38,248 nt of DNA from Desulfobacula sp. (GTDB lineage: Bacteria; Desulfobacterota; Desulfobacteria; Desulfobacterales; Desulfobacteraceae). This document shows, in pieces, positions 7,668 through 16,253 of this stretch. The notes below the pieces were generated by a model. The model ran no database searches. It was not told the origin of the DNA and worked only from the letters and a program-made list of their open reading frames with translations. The DNA lies in contig JAMPXP010000033.1 in the NCBI GenBank assembly GCA_023701135.1, positions 1 through 38,248 of the forward strand. Direction: 5' to 3'. Positions within the stretch are counted from its first letter, which is position 1; the number at the start of each line of letters is the position of its first letter. Made by a program: the position numbers and the translations under genes.

Positions 7668-8864
7668 ATGTACAAACCCATTGAGATAGCGGATGGGATC
7701 TATTCTGTAGGATGCCGGGACTGGGATATCAGGGATTTCCATGGATATTCCACCTATGAGGGAACAACTTACAATGCATTTCTGATTCTTGGCGAAAAAA
7801 ACATACTCATTGATACGGTCAAGGAAAAATTTGGAGATGAGCTTATTTCCAATATCAGCAGGATTATTGACCCGAAAAAAATCGATATTGTCATCAGCAA
7901 CCACACGGAAATGGACCATTCCGGTGCCATCCCCAAGGTGCTCCATGCCATTGGAAAAGACAAACCCCTGTATTGCTCCAAAATGGGCGCCAAAAACCTG
8001 AAAAGCCATTTTAACCGGGATTTTAATTTCAAAGTGGTGGGAACCGGGGACGAACTGAAAGTCGGCAACAGGACCTTTTCCTTTATTGAGACAAAAATGC
8101 TTCACTGGCCGGACAGCATGTTCACCTATCTTGTGGATGGCGGCATCCTGTTTTCCAGCGACGCTTTTGGGCAGCATTACTCCGGGGATAAATTCTTTGA
8201 TGATGAAATCGGAGATGAAATCATTCCCCATGCCAGGAAATACTATGCCAATATCCTGCTCCATTTTTCACCCCGGGTCCAGGCTCTTCTGAAAGATGTC
8301 GGCAAAATGAATCTGAAACTGAATATGATCTGCCCGGATCACGGTATCATTTGGAGAGAGAATCCTTCCAAGATCATTGAGGCCTATGACAAATGGTCCA
8401 AGCAGGAGCCGGCAAAAAAAGTGGTTGTGATCTTTGATTCCATGTGGGAAAGCACCACAAAGATGGCCAGGGCCATCACCAGCGGCATAGAGTCCGAAGA
8501 TGTGCATGTCAGGCTCATGAACACACGGAAATGGCACAGAAGCGATATTATGACGGAAATCATAGATGCCGGCGCCATTGCCGTGGGATCACCCACCCTG
8601 AACAACAGCATTTTTCCTGTTATTGCCGATGTCATGACCTATATCAAGGGCCTCCGGCCCCAGAATAAAATTGCAGTTGCCTTTGGTTCCTATGGATGGA
8701 GCGGGGAAGCCGTCAATATCCTGAACAAGGAATTTGCCGAAATGAAACTTGATATTATTGACGAAGGGGTAAAAGTTCAATATGTTCCGGATGAGGAAGA
8801 TCTGAACAGATGTTTTGGTCTGGGGGTAAAACTAGCAAAAACATTAAAGGAAAGGTTATCGTAA
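7668..8864 (+). CDS. roo: Rubredoxin:oxygen oxidoreductase (A-type flavodiiron protein)
   Basis: A 398-residue A-type flavoprotein that reduces O2 to water, and often NO to N2O, with electrons from rubredoxin. The N-terminal metallo-beta-lactamase-like domain carries the complete diiron ligand set: His79, Glu81, Asp83 and His84 (His-x-Glu-x-Asp-His), His146, Asp165 and His225. Residues from about 250 form the flavodoxin-like FMN domain (Asp-Ser-Met-Trp-Glu-Ser-Thr phosphate loop, and Gly-Ser-Tyr-Gly-Trp-Ser-Gly). It follows rubredoxin and precedes a ferritin-like gene by 24 bp, forming an oxygen-detoxification operon. Confidence 0.96.
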   Translation: MYKPIEIADGIYSVGCRDWDIRDFHGYSTYEGTTYNAFLILGEKNILIDTVKEKFGDELISNISRIIDPKKIDIVISNHTEMDHSGAIPKVLHAIGKDKPLYCSKMGAKNLKSHFNRDFNFKVVGTGDELKVGNRTFSFIETKMLHWPDSMFTYLVDGGILFSSDAFGQHYSGDKFFDDEIGDEIIPHARKYYANILLHFSPRVQALLKDVGKMNLKLNMICPDHGIIWRENPSKIIEAYDKWSKQEPAKKVVVIFDSMWESTTKMARAITSGIESEDVHVRLMNTRKWHRSDIMTEIIDAGAIAVGSPTLNNSIFPVIADVMTYIKGLRPQNKIAVAFGSYGWSGEAVNILNKEFAEMKLDIIDEGVKVQYVPDEEDLNRCFGLGVKLAKTLKERLS

Positions 8865-8888
8865 TTATACGGATAACCCGGAGGAAGC

Positions 8889-9362
8889 ATGACAAACGAA
8901 TTTAATGCAGATGATATATTTGAAATGGCCGTAAAAATTGAGCAGAACGGCGCCGTTTTTTACCGGGATGCAGCCGGTCAGGTTGACGAAAAAAAAAATA
9001 AGGATTTTCTTCTGGAACTGGCCCGGATGGAAGATGAGCATGGCGCTGTTTTTTCCAACCTGAAAAAAGAATTGACATCCCAGGAAAAAATAGCAACAAC
9101 CTTTGATCCTGAAGACGAAAACATCCTTTATTTGAATGCCTTTGCAGACTCAAAGGTATTCTTCAAAAAGGAAAAGCCGGACAATAATTTTAAAAATATT
9201 TTACACTGCTCCATCCAGACGGAAAAGGATTCCATTGTCTTTTATCTTGGCATCAAGGAATTGGTTCCGGAAAAATATGGCCGGTCAAAGATAGATACCA
9301 TTATTAAAGAAGAAATGGGGCATATCCGGCTTCTTGCGGGTAAATTGGCCGAGCTTTACTGA
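8889..9362 (+). CDS. Ferritin-like diiron protein (rubrerythrin family without rubredoxin domain)
   Basis: A 157-residue four-helix protein of the rubrerythrin/ferritin-like superfamily. Candidate diiron ligands are Glu18, the Glu-Asp-Glu-His motif near residue 50, a Glu near residue 112 and the Glu-Glu-Met-Gly-His motif near residue 142. There is no C-terminal rubredoxin domain, so electrons would have to come from a separate carrier such as the rubredoxin two genes upstream. A GGAGG site precedes the ATG. Role in peroxide reduction is inferred from the family and from its place in the rubredoxin-Roo operon. Confidence 0.85.
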   Translation: MTNEFNADDIFEMAVKIEQNGAVFYRDAAGQVDEKKNKDFLLELARMEDEHGAVFSNLKKELTSQEKIATTFDPEDENILYLNAFADSKVFFKKEKPDNNFKNILHCSIQTEKDSIVFYLGIKELVPEKYGRSKIDTIIKEEMGHIRLLAGKLAELY

Positions 9363-9377
9363 TCTTGATTATTTAAC

Positions 9378-9414
9378 AAAAATCCCCTGATGGTCTCATC
9401 ATCAGGGGATTTTT
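9378..9414. terminator. Bidirectional intrinsic terminator
   Basis: Arms at 9378-9392 and 9400-9414 form a perfect 15-bp stem around a 7-nt loop, with A-rich and T-rich ends so that either strand gives a stem followed by U residues. It lies between the convergent ferritin-like (plus) and desulfoferrodoxin (minus) genes and should stop both transcripts. Confidence 0.93.
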
Positions 9415-9435
9415 GTTTCCGGAAAAATAAAGGGA

Positions 9436-9816
9436 TCAGGCTTTCCAGAGGCCGTGAAGATTGCAATACTCCCTTGCCACCACCTTTGCCGCATCGGTCT
9501 TAAATTCGGCTCTGGGGGCGCTGGTCGGCGTCAGCATCTGTCTTTGAACAAAGGTATTATCCTCTGAAGCAAGCTCAATCCATTCAATCCAATGATCATT
9601 GCCCATGGGATGCGGCACGCTGCCGACCTTTACAGCATATCCGCCCTGAATTTTTTCAATGACCGGCACATGCTTTTCCTTTGCCGCGTCCACCGTATTC
9701 TCCACCAGCCTGTCCATGGGCTGGCCGCAACACATGACCGGCGGGTTTTCGCCGTGAAGAACCTGTACAATATTTCCGCATTTGCCGCATTTGTAAATAC
9801 CCATTTTTTCAGCCAT
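9436..9816 (-). CDS. dfx: Desulfoferrodoxin (superoxide reductase)
   Basis: A 126-residue two-iron superoxide reductase, the normal length for the class I protein. Center I ligands are Cys10, Cys13, Cys29 and Cys30 (desulforedoxin type). Center II, the active site, has His49, His69, His75, Cys118 and His121, all present, with Glu47 beside the site. It reduces superoxide to hydrogen peroxide using rubredoxin as donor and is cytoplasmic. GGAG precedes the ATG. It converges on the rubredoxin-Roo-ferritin operon. Confidence 0.97.
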   Translation of the reverse strand: MAEKMGIYKCGKCGNIVQVLHGENPPVMCCGQPMDRLVENTVDAAKEKHVPVIEKIQGGYAVKVGSVPHPMGNDHWIEWIELASEDNTFVQRQMLTPTSAPRAEFKTDAAKVVAREYCNLHGLWKA

Positions 9817-9936
9817 CTACGATCTCCTTTATTTTAATGTTGAGGTTAATAAATTCATATATAATGATAAAAAACACGTCTAACCCGAAGGTTCAACCCG
9901 TTTTCGTTTTCAGGGAATACACCGTATATATCCAAT

Positions 9937-10149
9937 CTAAAGTTTATTTTCCACAAAAAAATCCGGTTTTTTCATGCTCAATAAAGTTCCGAGCATCCTT
10001 TGGGTCAATTCCTCTTCGTTTTTTGTGGCAGCTTTAAAAATAGAAGCCATCTGATAATAAATCTCGTTTTGAGACCGGACGGCAAAATACGAATGCGTCT
10101 GATGCGGTTTTTTCAAATTTTGTTGTTTGCCTCTTTTTGAGCGAGCCAT
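9937..10149 (-). CDS. Small basic protein of unknown function
   Basis: A 70-residue protein I do not recognise. The first 20 residues are strongly basic (Ala-Arg-Ser-Lys-Arg-Gly-Lys), followed by a probably helical body. AGGAGG seven bases before its ATG strongly supports translation. It is upstream of the desulfoferrodoxin gene on the same strand (120 bp apart). The basic start could bind nucleic acid, but this is only a composition argument. Confidence 0.55.
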   Translation of the reverse strand: MARSKRGKQQNLKKPHQTHSYFAVRSQNEIYYQMASIFKAATKNEEELTQRMLGTLLSMKKPDFFVENKL

Positions 10150-10513
10150 ATGTCATCCCTCCTGTATTTTTTTCTAAAAATGAATACAGCAAACATCATA
10201 CCAGATGATAAAAAACCTTCCATTTTCCTGAAATACTCTCGGAACAAGCGACGGACATGGAATGGAACGTATAAGAACAGGTGAAACGAAACCAAGACAG
10301 TCATGTCTCAAATGCCGTATCAATCCCCAGAAAAACAAGACAACACTGCACTGATCAAAGCGAAAAAAAATGGAAAAAACGAAATTCGATTTAAGAATCA
10401 GATAATATATCCTAACAGAAAAAGAATCTGTATTTCAACCCATTTTTAATCAAACTTCTCTTTTTTATATATCCTGAGGGCGAAAAAAACTGAAATCCTA
10501 TAGATGGATCAGA
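10150..10513. other. 364-bp AT-rich intergenic region without a convincing gene
   Basis: This separates the end of the long minus-strand operon from the small basic-protein gene. I find no gene with a ribosome site. An open frame at 10113-10304 lacks coding character. No clear terminator hairpin for the long operon was found. Confidence 0.6.
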
Positions 10514-11488
10514 CTAATCCATTTGCCAGAGTTTTCTGATCTCTTCCATGTGATCAACCAGAATTCCCATATAGGTTTCTTCCATGTCAAGCATGATTTG
10601 GTCTTTTTTCCTGAGCCATTCGGACAGCCAGGCAAACCTCAGGGCCAGCGCATATTCCGGAAAGAATCGCCGGCCTGTTTCGCTGATCACAGACGTCTTT
10701 TGAATCTCTTCCATGAAGGTCATGACCATGGGCCTTCCTAAGCCGCTGGGGTTTTCAATCCCGGCGCAACCCACCAGATTGGCCGCATCGTACAGATCCG
10801 GCTTGATGCCGGCAAATTCCCAGTCAATGACGGCTTTTATCGTATCCTGATGCCAGATGACATTCAAGGGATGAAGGTCTCCGTGACAAAAGGAAAGCGG
10901 CAGATGGTCATGGGCCTGCATAAACCCGGATTCAAGAAATTTTAAAAAAGGCAGAAATTTTTCATAAACCGGCCGGTCATGAATTTTCATCTCGCTGACG
11001 AGTTTATAAATATAGGCTTTAAGGGAAAATTGGGGAAGGGATAAGACCTTTTCAATTCCTTGGGAGGCCCTTTGCATCCGGGCCAGAAACACGGCAAAGT
11101 TTTTTCCCATGTCCGGGGAATCTAGATAATCCGGTCTCTTCAATACTGTCCCCTCAAGGAAAGAGGAAAGCTGAAAGCGCCCTTCCCTGAAAAACGGCAG
11201 GAATCCTTCCTGATCCGATTTCCGGTATGGCAGGACTTCGAAGAGTCCCTGGTGGTTCAGAAAATCAACCGCCTTTGCCACCTGATCCCGGATGGAAAAT
11301 TTTTCTGCCGGAAATTTTTCCAGCAGAAAAAGCCTGCCGAACCTATCTTGAATCACTACCCGGGAAACCGTCCGTTCCGGGCTGCCCGGGATCTCAATAT
11401 CCGCCCGTACCCCTTGAAATTCAATTTTCCATTGATCAAAGAGCCATTGAAGGAATTCTTCCTTTGACGGATCAGAGAATTCTTGCAA
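10514..11488 (-). CDS. Phosphotransferase of the APH/choline kinase family
   Basis: A 324-residue kinase-like protein. The Brenner catalytic motif His-Gly-Asp-Leu-His-Pro-Leu-Asn and the metal-binding Asp-Trp-Glu-Phe motif are both present near residues 205-235, so it should transfer phosphate from ATP to a small hydroxylated molecule. The substrate is unknown; there is no reason to think of antibiotic resistance. It starts at TTG with GGAG seven bases upstream and overlaps the end of the thioredoxin gene by 17 bp, as the last gene of a six-gene operon. Confidence 0.82.
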   Translation of the reverse strand: MQEFSDPSKEEFLQWLFDQWKIEFQGVRADIEIPGSPERTVSRVVIQDRFGRLFLLEKFPAEKFSIRDQVAKAVDFLNHQGLFEVLPYRKSDQEGFLPFFREGRFQLSSFLEGTVLKRPDYLDSPDMGKNFAVFLARMQRASQGIEKVLSLPQFSLKAYIYKLVSEMKIHDRPVYEKFLPFLKFLESGFMQAHDHLPLSFCHGDLHPLNVIWHQDTIKAVIDWEFAGIKPDLYDAANLVGCAGIENPSGLGRPMVMTFMEEIQKTSVISETGRRFFPEYALALRFAWLSEWLRKKDQIMLDMEETYMGILVDHMEEIRKLWQMD

Positions 11489-11915
11489 TGGCAGACTCCA
11501 ATTGTTCCCTTGGCAGGGCGCCCAGAAGGGTGTCCAAAATCCGGCCGTTTTTTACGAGGAACAGGGTGGGAACACTGGAAATGGAATATCTGGATCCGAT
11601 TCCGGTATTTTCATCCAGATTCAGTTTGGCGATCTTCAGTCTTCCCTTGTATTTTTCTGCGAGCTGGTCAAGGATGGGGCCGACCGAACGGCATGGCCCG
11701 CACCAGGGCGCCCAGCAGTCCACCAGGACAGGAAGTGCTGATCCCAGCACCTCCCTGTCAAAGGTGGCATCGGTCACATTTACGGGGCGGCTTAAGATTT
11801 CCTTTGGTAAAACTGTTCCACATTTTCCGCATTTCGGGGTTTCATTGATTCTGGATACCGGAACCCTGTTTTTTGCCGAACATTTTTTGCATACCAATAT
11901 CAAGCTGTCAGCCAT
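11472..11915 (-). CDS. trxC: Thioredoxin with N-terminal zinc ribbon (thioredoxin 2 type)
   Basis: A 147-residue thioredoxin. An N-terminal zinc ribbon (Cys9, Cys12, Cys29, Cys32) precedes a standard thioredoxin fold with Trp-Cys72-Gly-Pro-Cys75 and the cis-proline Ser-Val-Pro-Thr motif. This is the TrxC layout, a stress-related disulfide reductase. The ATG at 11915 is preferred because GAGG is nine bases upstream; an ATG three codons earlier abuts the ribosome site. It lies 12 bp after the flavodoxin gene. Confidence 0.93.
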   Translation of the reverse strand: MADSLILVCKKCSAKNRVPVSRINETPKCGKCGTVLPKEILSRPVNVTDATFDREVLGSALPVLVDCWAPWCGPCRSVGPILDQLAEKYKGRLKIAKLNLDENTGIGSRYSISSVPTLFLVKNGRILDTLLGALPREQLESAIARIL

Positions 11916-11927
11916 GATAATCATCCT

Positions 11928-12359
11928 CTATATCAAAGCGGTAATACTTTTTCCATAGGCCTGGGCAGCCTGGATACCGCCTTGTACCCAGCTTGCCTTA
12001 AGCATCAGGGGGCCTGATACCATTTTCATTCCATAGATATTGGCCATGGTATCAAAAATTCTGCCGGGGGCCTCGCCGCTCCAGCCGTAAGCACCGAAGG
12101 CACCGCCGATTTTATCCTTGAGTTCCGCTCTTTCCGCAATAAAAAGGATTTGTTTCATGGAAGTGATCATTTCGCCGTGATAGGTGGCGGACCCAAAGGC
12201 ATATCCGTCATATCCCTTTAAATCCTCTTCGGTTTTAATATCCCCGGTTTTCTTGATCACAACCTCATGCCCTGAAATCCGTACGCCTTCGGCGATCAGA
12301 TCGGCTATTTTTTTTGTCTCATCGGTCCTTGACGCATACACAATCAATACTTTTCCCAT
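11928..12359 (-). CDS. Flavodoxin
   Basis: A 143-residue flavodoxin. It has the FMN phosphate loop (Tyr-Ala-Ser-Arg-Thr-Asp-Glu-Thr) at residues 8-15 and the Gly-Ala-Tyr-Gly-Trp-Ser-Gly flavin loop in the second half. It would carry one electron in place of ferredoxin. GGAG upstream of 12359 decides the start over an ATG six codons earlier. Placement between a FMN oxidase homologue and a thioredoxin, downstream of KorAB, makes KorAB or the hydroxyacid oxidase its likely partner (inference). Confidence 0.9.
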   Translation of the reverse strand: MGKVLIVYASRTDETKKIADLIAEGVRISGHEVVIKKTGDIKTEEDLKGYDGYAFGSATYHGEMITSMKQILFIAERAELKDKIGGAFGAYGWSGEAPGRIFDTMANIYGMKMVSGPLMLKASWVQGGIQAAQAYGKSITALI

Positions 12360-12373
12360 TCTTTTTCTCCTGT

Positions 12374-13534
12374 TCAATCCTGGTTAAATAAAATTTTTGA
12401 ATCGGCCATCTTCAGGTTTTTAGTCCCCGTCATGAACATGGCTTTTTTCAATGTCTTATGAACATGCTCAAGATGCAATTTTACACCCAGGGTCCCGGCT
12501 CCTACGGCAGCGCGGATAATGTCCCGGCCCAGAAGAACTGCATCTGCTCCCAGGGCCAGCATCTTTAAAACATCATACCCGGTTCTGACACCTCCGTCGG
12601 CGGTGAGGGTCACCGACTTTCCCACTTTTTTACGGATCAAGGGCAGGACCGTTGCAACTCCAGGCGTTGAATCCAGAACCCTTCCTCCGTGGTTGGAAAC
12701 GGCAATCACCTGAACCCCTGCATCAACACATTTCTGTGCCTCCTCCGGCATCATGACACCCTTGGCGATAAAGGGCAGCGACGTAAACCGGACCAGCTCT
12801 TCGATATCCTTCACGCTCTTTTTAAACACCGGCTGTCCCTGGCGGGCCATGATGGTGGACCCGCACCCGTCCAGATCCACGCCCACAGCCTTGCACCCAT
12901 ATTCTTGTGCTGTCTCAATGAGTTTTTTCAACACATCCTGGGACCTGGGTTTGAAAATGGGTATCCCATATCCATTGCAGGCTTTCATGGCGTTAAGCGA
13001 CGGGTGGTCTTCCCGGGTGTAAAACCAGGTATCGCCCCTAAGGCCAATAGTTCCAGCTTCTTTTGACCCTCTTAATACGGAAACGCAGAACTGGGTTTCA
13101 TCCAGGGCCTCATTGTATTTTTGGGCCCCTGCCGTTGAGGCTGCCAGCACCGGAAATTTGAGATCCACCCCGAGAAAGGAGCATGACGTATCCGGTTCAA
13201 AATGATCTCCCAGTACCGACATATTAAACTCAATTCTGGACAGAGCCTCGGTGTTGGCCCGGAATGACCTTCCCTGACCGGCCCCGCCAAGACCGATGGG
13301 CTTTCCATAGGCTTCTCTCTGGCAGATCTTATCAAAATTACCGTCGCAGGCCGGATAGGCCGCACAGATCCCCTTGAGCTTTGTTCTGGCCATGTCCCTG
13401 ACCTGCTCCAATGTGCCGGGCACCTGTTCCGTGCTCATGATCATCCGGTCATCGGCCCGGCAAATCTCGCAGGAAGCGGGTTTATTTTCAGCGTTTAATA
13501 TTTCATGACAGACGGAACAATACCATTGATTCAT
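12374..13534 (-). CDS. FMN-dependent alpha-hydroxyacid oxidase family protein with N-terminal rubredoxin-like domain
   Basis: A 386-residue fusion. Residues 1-30 are a rubrerythrin-type rubredoxin knuckle pair (Cys6-x2-Cys9, Cys22-x2-Cys25). Residues 40-386 are an FMN TIM-barrel related to lactate/glycolate oxidases, with the catalytic Ser-Asn-His-Gly-Gly-Arg motif and the FMN-phosphate segment Thr-Ala-Asp-Gly-Gly-Val-Arg-Thr-Gly. It probably oxidises a 2-hydroxyacid to the 2-oxoacid, passing electrons through its own rubredoxin centre. Extra cysteines between the domains recall the Cys-rich leader of clostridial homologues. It is 22 bp downstream of KorB, which would consume a 2-oxoacid. Confidence 0.88.
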   Translation of the reverse strand: MNQWYCSVCHEILNAENKPASCEICRADDRMIMSTEQVPGTLEQVRDMARTKLKGICAAYPACDGNFDKICQREAYGKPIGLGGAGQGRSFRANTEALSRIEFNMSVLGDHFEPDTSCSFLGVDLKFPVLAASTAGAQKYNEALDETQFCVSVLRGSKEAGTIGLRGDTWFYTREDHPSLNAMKACNGYGIPIFKPRSQDVLKKLIETAQEYGCKAVGVDLDGCGSTIMARQGQPVFKKSVKDIEELVRFTSLPFIAKGVMMPEEAQKCVDAGVQVIAVSNHGGRVLDSTPGVATVLPLIRKKVGKSVTLTADGGVRTGYDVLKMLALGADAVLLGRDIIRAAVGAGTLGVKLHLEHVHKTLKKAMFMTGTKNLKMADSKILFNQD

Positions 13535-13555
13535 TCCTGATCTCCTTTGTTTGAG

Positions 13556-14407
13556 TTAGCCTCTGCCAAGAATATCATTCATTTTCAATTTATCAAAGCC
13601 GTATTCAAAAAGCGTCTTTGTTTTAAGCACGTCCAGCCTGTCGGTAAAGGACGGGGATTGGGATTTGTAAATAACGCCGGTGGGAATTTTTTCCGCTCCC
13701 ATATGAGCCACCTGCAAGGCCTTTTCATAATCCAGAGGGTCATGACCGGCTTCCTTTAGATCAAATACCCGTTCCTTATACCATAAATGGGTATTGATCT
13801 TATTAAAGGACACGCAGGGCTGATAAATGTCAATCATTGAAAACCCCTTGTGGGACATGGCTTCCACAATAAGCTCAGATAACTGCTCCGTATTTCCGGA
13901 AAACCCCTGGGCCACAAAGCCTGCTCCTGCCGCAAGGGCCGTTGCAACGGGGTTAAAAGGGGAAGAAACCGTCCCCCTGTTCTGGATTTCGGTCTTCATC
14001 CCCAGGGCTGTGGTGGGAGAGGCCTGGCCCTTGGTCAGGCCGTAAATTTTATTGTTATGCACCAGCAGGGTAATATCAATATTCCGGCGGATAGCTGCAA
14101 GAAAATGATTGCCGCCCTCGCCATAGCAGTCCCCGTCACCGGAGTTCACCACGATATTGAGACGGTGATTGGCGATCTTTGCTCCCGTTGCAAGGGGAAG
14201 TGCCCTTCCATGCAGGCCGTGCAGCATATTGCAGGCCATAAAATGGGGCGTCTTCCCGGCCTGGCCGATCCCTGACACAATGAGAAGGTCTCTGGGCTCA
14301 AGCCCCTGGGCTATAAAGGCCTTTTTCATGGCGGCCAGGATAGCGAAATTGCCGCAACCCGGACACCACTCGTTTTCATTCTCAATATCAAATTGTATTG
14401 CCGCCAT
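13556..14407 (-). CDS. korB: 2-Oxoacid:ferredoxin oxidoreductase, beta subunit
   Basis: A 283-residue thiamine-diphosphate subunit. Near the N-terminus Trp-Cys-Pro-Gly-Cys-Gly supplies cluster ligands, and the ThDP/Mg motif Gly-Asp-Gly-Asp-Cys...Asn-Asn is intact. With KorA it oxidatively decarboxylates a 2-oxoacid to acyl-CoA and CO2, or runs in reverse, using ferredoxin. The family includes 2-oxoglutarate and other 2-oxoacid enzymes; the exact substrate cannot be read. The ATG at 14407 is one base past the KorA stop; a longer frame would overlap KorA and is not needed. Confidence 0.93.
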   Translation of the reverse strand: MAAIQFDIENENEWCPGCGNFAILAAMKKAFIAQGLEPRDLLIVSGIGQAGKTPHFMACNMLHGLHGRALPLATGAKIANHRLNIVVNSGDGDCYGEGGNHFLAAIRRNIDITLLVHNNKIYGLTKGQASPTTALGMKTEIQNRGTVSSPFNPVATALAAGAGFVAQGFSGNTEQLSELIVEAMSHKGFSMIDIYQPCVSFNKINTHLWYKERVFDLKEAGHDPLDYEKALQVAHMGAEKIPTGVIYKSQSPSFTDRLDVLKTKTLFEYGFDKLKMNDILGRG

Positions 14408-14408
14408 A

Positions 14409-16112
14409 TTATTTCCCCATGATCTGTTTTGCTCGTTCAATGATATATTCAGGGTAAAAGGGCCTTCCGTCATATTTTAAAATACGGGTCACATAGTCAA
14501 TTCCGGTTTCCTGCCGGATGAGGCTGCCCAGTTGGCAGGTGGCATTGCCTTCCACCATGATGAGTTTTTTGTTTTCAAGAAGGGTTTTCAGCCTGTGGGA
14601 ATCCAGGGGCCAGATATCTTCAAAAATAACCCAGCCCACATCGATCCCTTCTTCCCGCAAGCGAAGGCAGGCCTCCATGATGCTTCCTTTTGTCGAGCCC
14701 CAGCCGGTCAGATAAAAGGAACTGTCTTCGCAGAATACCAAGGGCATCCTCATTTCATCTTTCATCAGCACCTGTTTTCTGAACCGCTTTTCCACCATTG
14801 CCGTTCTGACCCGGGGGTCTTCCGAAGAAAGCCCTTCTTCCGAGTGTTCATTGCCGGTCGCTCTCACCAGAGCATCTGAAAGACAGGGAACCTTTCTTGG
14901 CGAAATACCTGATCCTGTTAATTTGTATCGAAAATAGGCCTGATCCTGAGACATCTGTGTCTCTTGATCCAGAAAAGTCTCATGTTCATGACCGGTTTGG
15001 AATGCCCCGGTTTCTGTTCCGGCAGAGTCGGCAAGGAACTGATCCATCAGAACAATGGCCGGCACCTGGTATTTTTCAGACAGATAAAAGGCTTTTTTTA
15101 CAGTATTGAATGTTTCCAGAACCGAACCGGGGGCAAAGACAAACCGTGGGAATTCATCCTGGGACGCATATATGGAAAACAAAAGATCGGCCTGGGCTGT
15201 CCGTGTGGCAAGCCCGGTGGCCGGACCCGGACGCTGGGCAAGGACAATGACAACCGGAGTCTCCGTCATGGCGGCAAGGCCAAGCCCTTCGGTCATAAGG
15301 CAGAACCCTCCCCCGGAGGTGGCAGTCAGGGACCTGACCCCGGCAAAGGAGGCTCCAACGGCCATATTAATGGCAGCCAACTCGTCTTCGGCCTGTTCAA
15401 TCACAATGGGTAGCTCATTCCCATATTGAGCGGCATTGGAAATAATGCCGGTGCCCGGGCTCATGGGATAAAATGAAAAAAACCGGCAATCGGCAGCCAA
15501 AGCGCCGAGAGCCGCCGCCTTGGCCCCGGTCATGAACACACGGCCATGCCGGCCTCCTGTAAAATCAAAATATTTGGGGAATTCAATGTCCCTGCCTATA
15601 TCATAACCCTGTTTGCCCGTCTTAAGATTGAGTTTAAGAACCTCTTCGGACTTATCCCTGAAATTGTCTTTCAGCACTGTTTCAAAATCCTTGAACTTTG
15701 CCCCGATAATCGCAAGCAATGCACCGGCAGCCACTGTATTAGAGGCGATCATGCCCCCGGCCGCTTTGGCTGATGCATCAAAAGGAAGATAAAAGGCATG
15801 GGACTCCATGGTCTTTTTTGTATCGCTGTTGATTAAGGCAATGCCCTTGGGCCCCAATCTTTCCCGATGATATTCATAGTCTCTTTCATTGACGGCTGCA
15901 AGGATATCTATGTTAAGGCTCGGAGCCACCAAGGGCCGGGTTCCGATCCTCAACAGATGAAAACTGTGGCCTCCCCTTATCCTGGATTCAAAATCATCGC
16001 TTGAAAATATGAACAGCCCTGCCCTGTGACAAACTCTTGCCAGAAGCGTTCCGATGGTTTGGATACCCTGACCGGCCGCTCCTGCAATCAGTATTGTAAT
16101 ATCTTTTATCAT
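14409..16112 (-). CDS. korA: 2-Oxoacid:ferredoxin oxidoreductase, fused gamma-alpha subunit
   Basis: A 567-residue subunit with the usual fusion order. Residues 1-190 are the gamma domain (Gly-Ala-Ala-Gly-Gln-Gly-Ile-Gln). Residues 200-567 are the pyrimidine-binding alpha domain plus the CoA-proximal domain (Thr-Ala-Thr-Ser-Gly-Gly-Gly-Phe and Gly-Trp-Gly-Ser-Thr-Lys-Gly motifs). The ATG at 16112 is chosen because the conserved domain begins there; an in-frame start 15 codons upstream adds unconserved residues. It heads the minus-strand operon through 10514 and is divergent from the glutaredoxin operon. Confidence 0.93.
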   Translation of the reverse strand: MIKDITILIAGAAGQGIQTIGTLLARVCHRAGLFIFSSDDFESRIRGGHSFHLLRIGTRPLVAPSLNIDILAAVNERDYEYHRERLGPKGIALINSDTKKTMESHAFYLPFDASAKAAGGMIASNTVAAGALLAIIGAKFKDFETVLKDNFRDKSEEVLKLNLKTGKQGYDIGRDIEFPKYFDFTGGRHGRVFMTGAKAAALGALAADCRFFSFYPMSPGTGIISNAAQYGNELPIVIEQAEDELAAINMAVGASFAGVRSLTATSGGGFCLMTEGLGLAAMTETPVVIVLAQRPGPATGLATRTAQADLLFSIYASQDEFPRFVFAPGSVLETFNTVKKAFYLSEKYQVPAIVLMDQFLADSAGTETGAFQTGHEHETFLDQETQMSQDQAYFRYKLTGSGISPRKVPCLSDALVRATGNEHSEEGLSSEDPRVRTAMVEKRFRKQVLMKDEMRMPLVFCEDSSFYLTGWGSTKGSIMEACLRLREEGIDVGWVIFEDIWPLDSHRLKTLLENKKLIMVEGNATCQLGSLIRQETGIDYVTRILKYDGRPFYPEYIIERAKQIMGK

Positions 16113-16253
16113 CTCTTGTTCTCTTCTTTTTGATAATATATTCAATGGACCTGGCAATCTTTATGGATTATCATAGCAAAATTCAGACCATGACCATCAA
16201 TGATTGGGGTTGAATCCTGAATTATTCTTTTCTGAATTTTAACCTTGCCAATA

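Noticed and set aside
9837-10037. 66-codon plus-strand frame beside desulfoferrodoxin
   Set aside because: Overlaps the minus-strand small gene, and no ribosome site was seen.
10113-10304. 63-codon minus-strand frame upstream of the small basic protein
   Set aside because: Overlaps a better-supported gene in another frame, has no ribosome site and reads like random AT-rich sequence.
10514-11488. Aminoglycoside-resistance gene
   Set aside because: It has the general APH/choline-kinase fold motifs only, and is the last gene of a housekeeping-like redox operon.
11227-11958. 243-codon plus-strand frame over the kinase and thioredoxin genes
   Set aside because: Antisense shadow of two genes with recognisable catalytic motifs.
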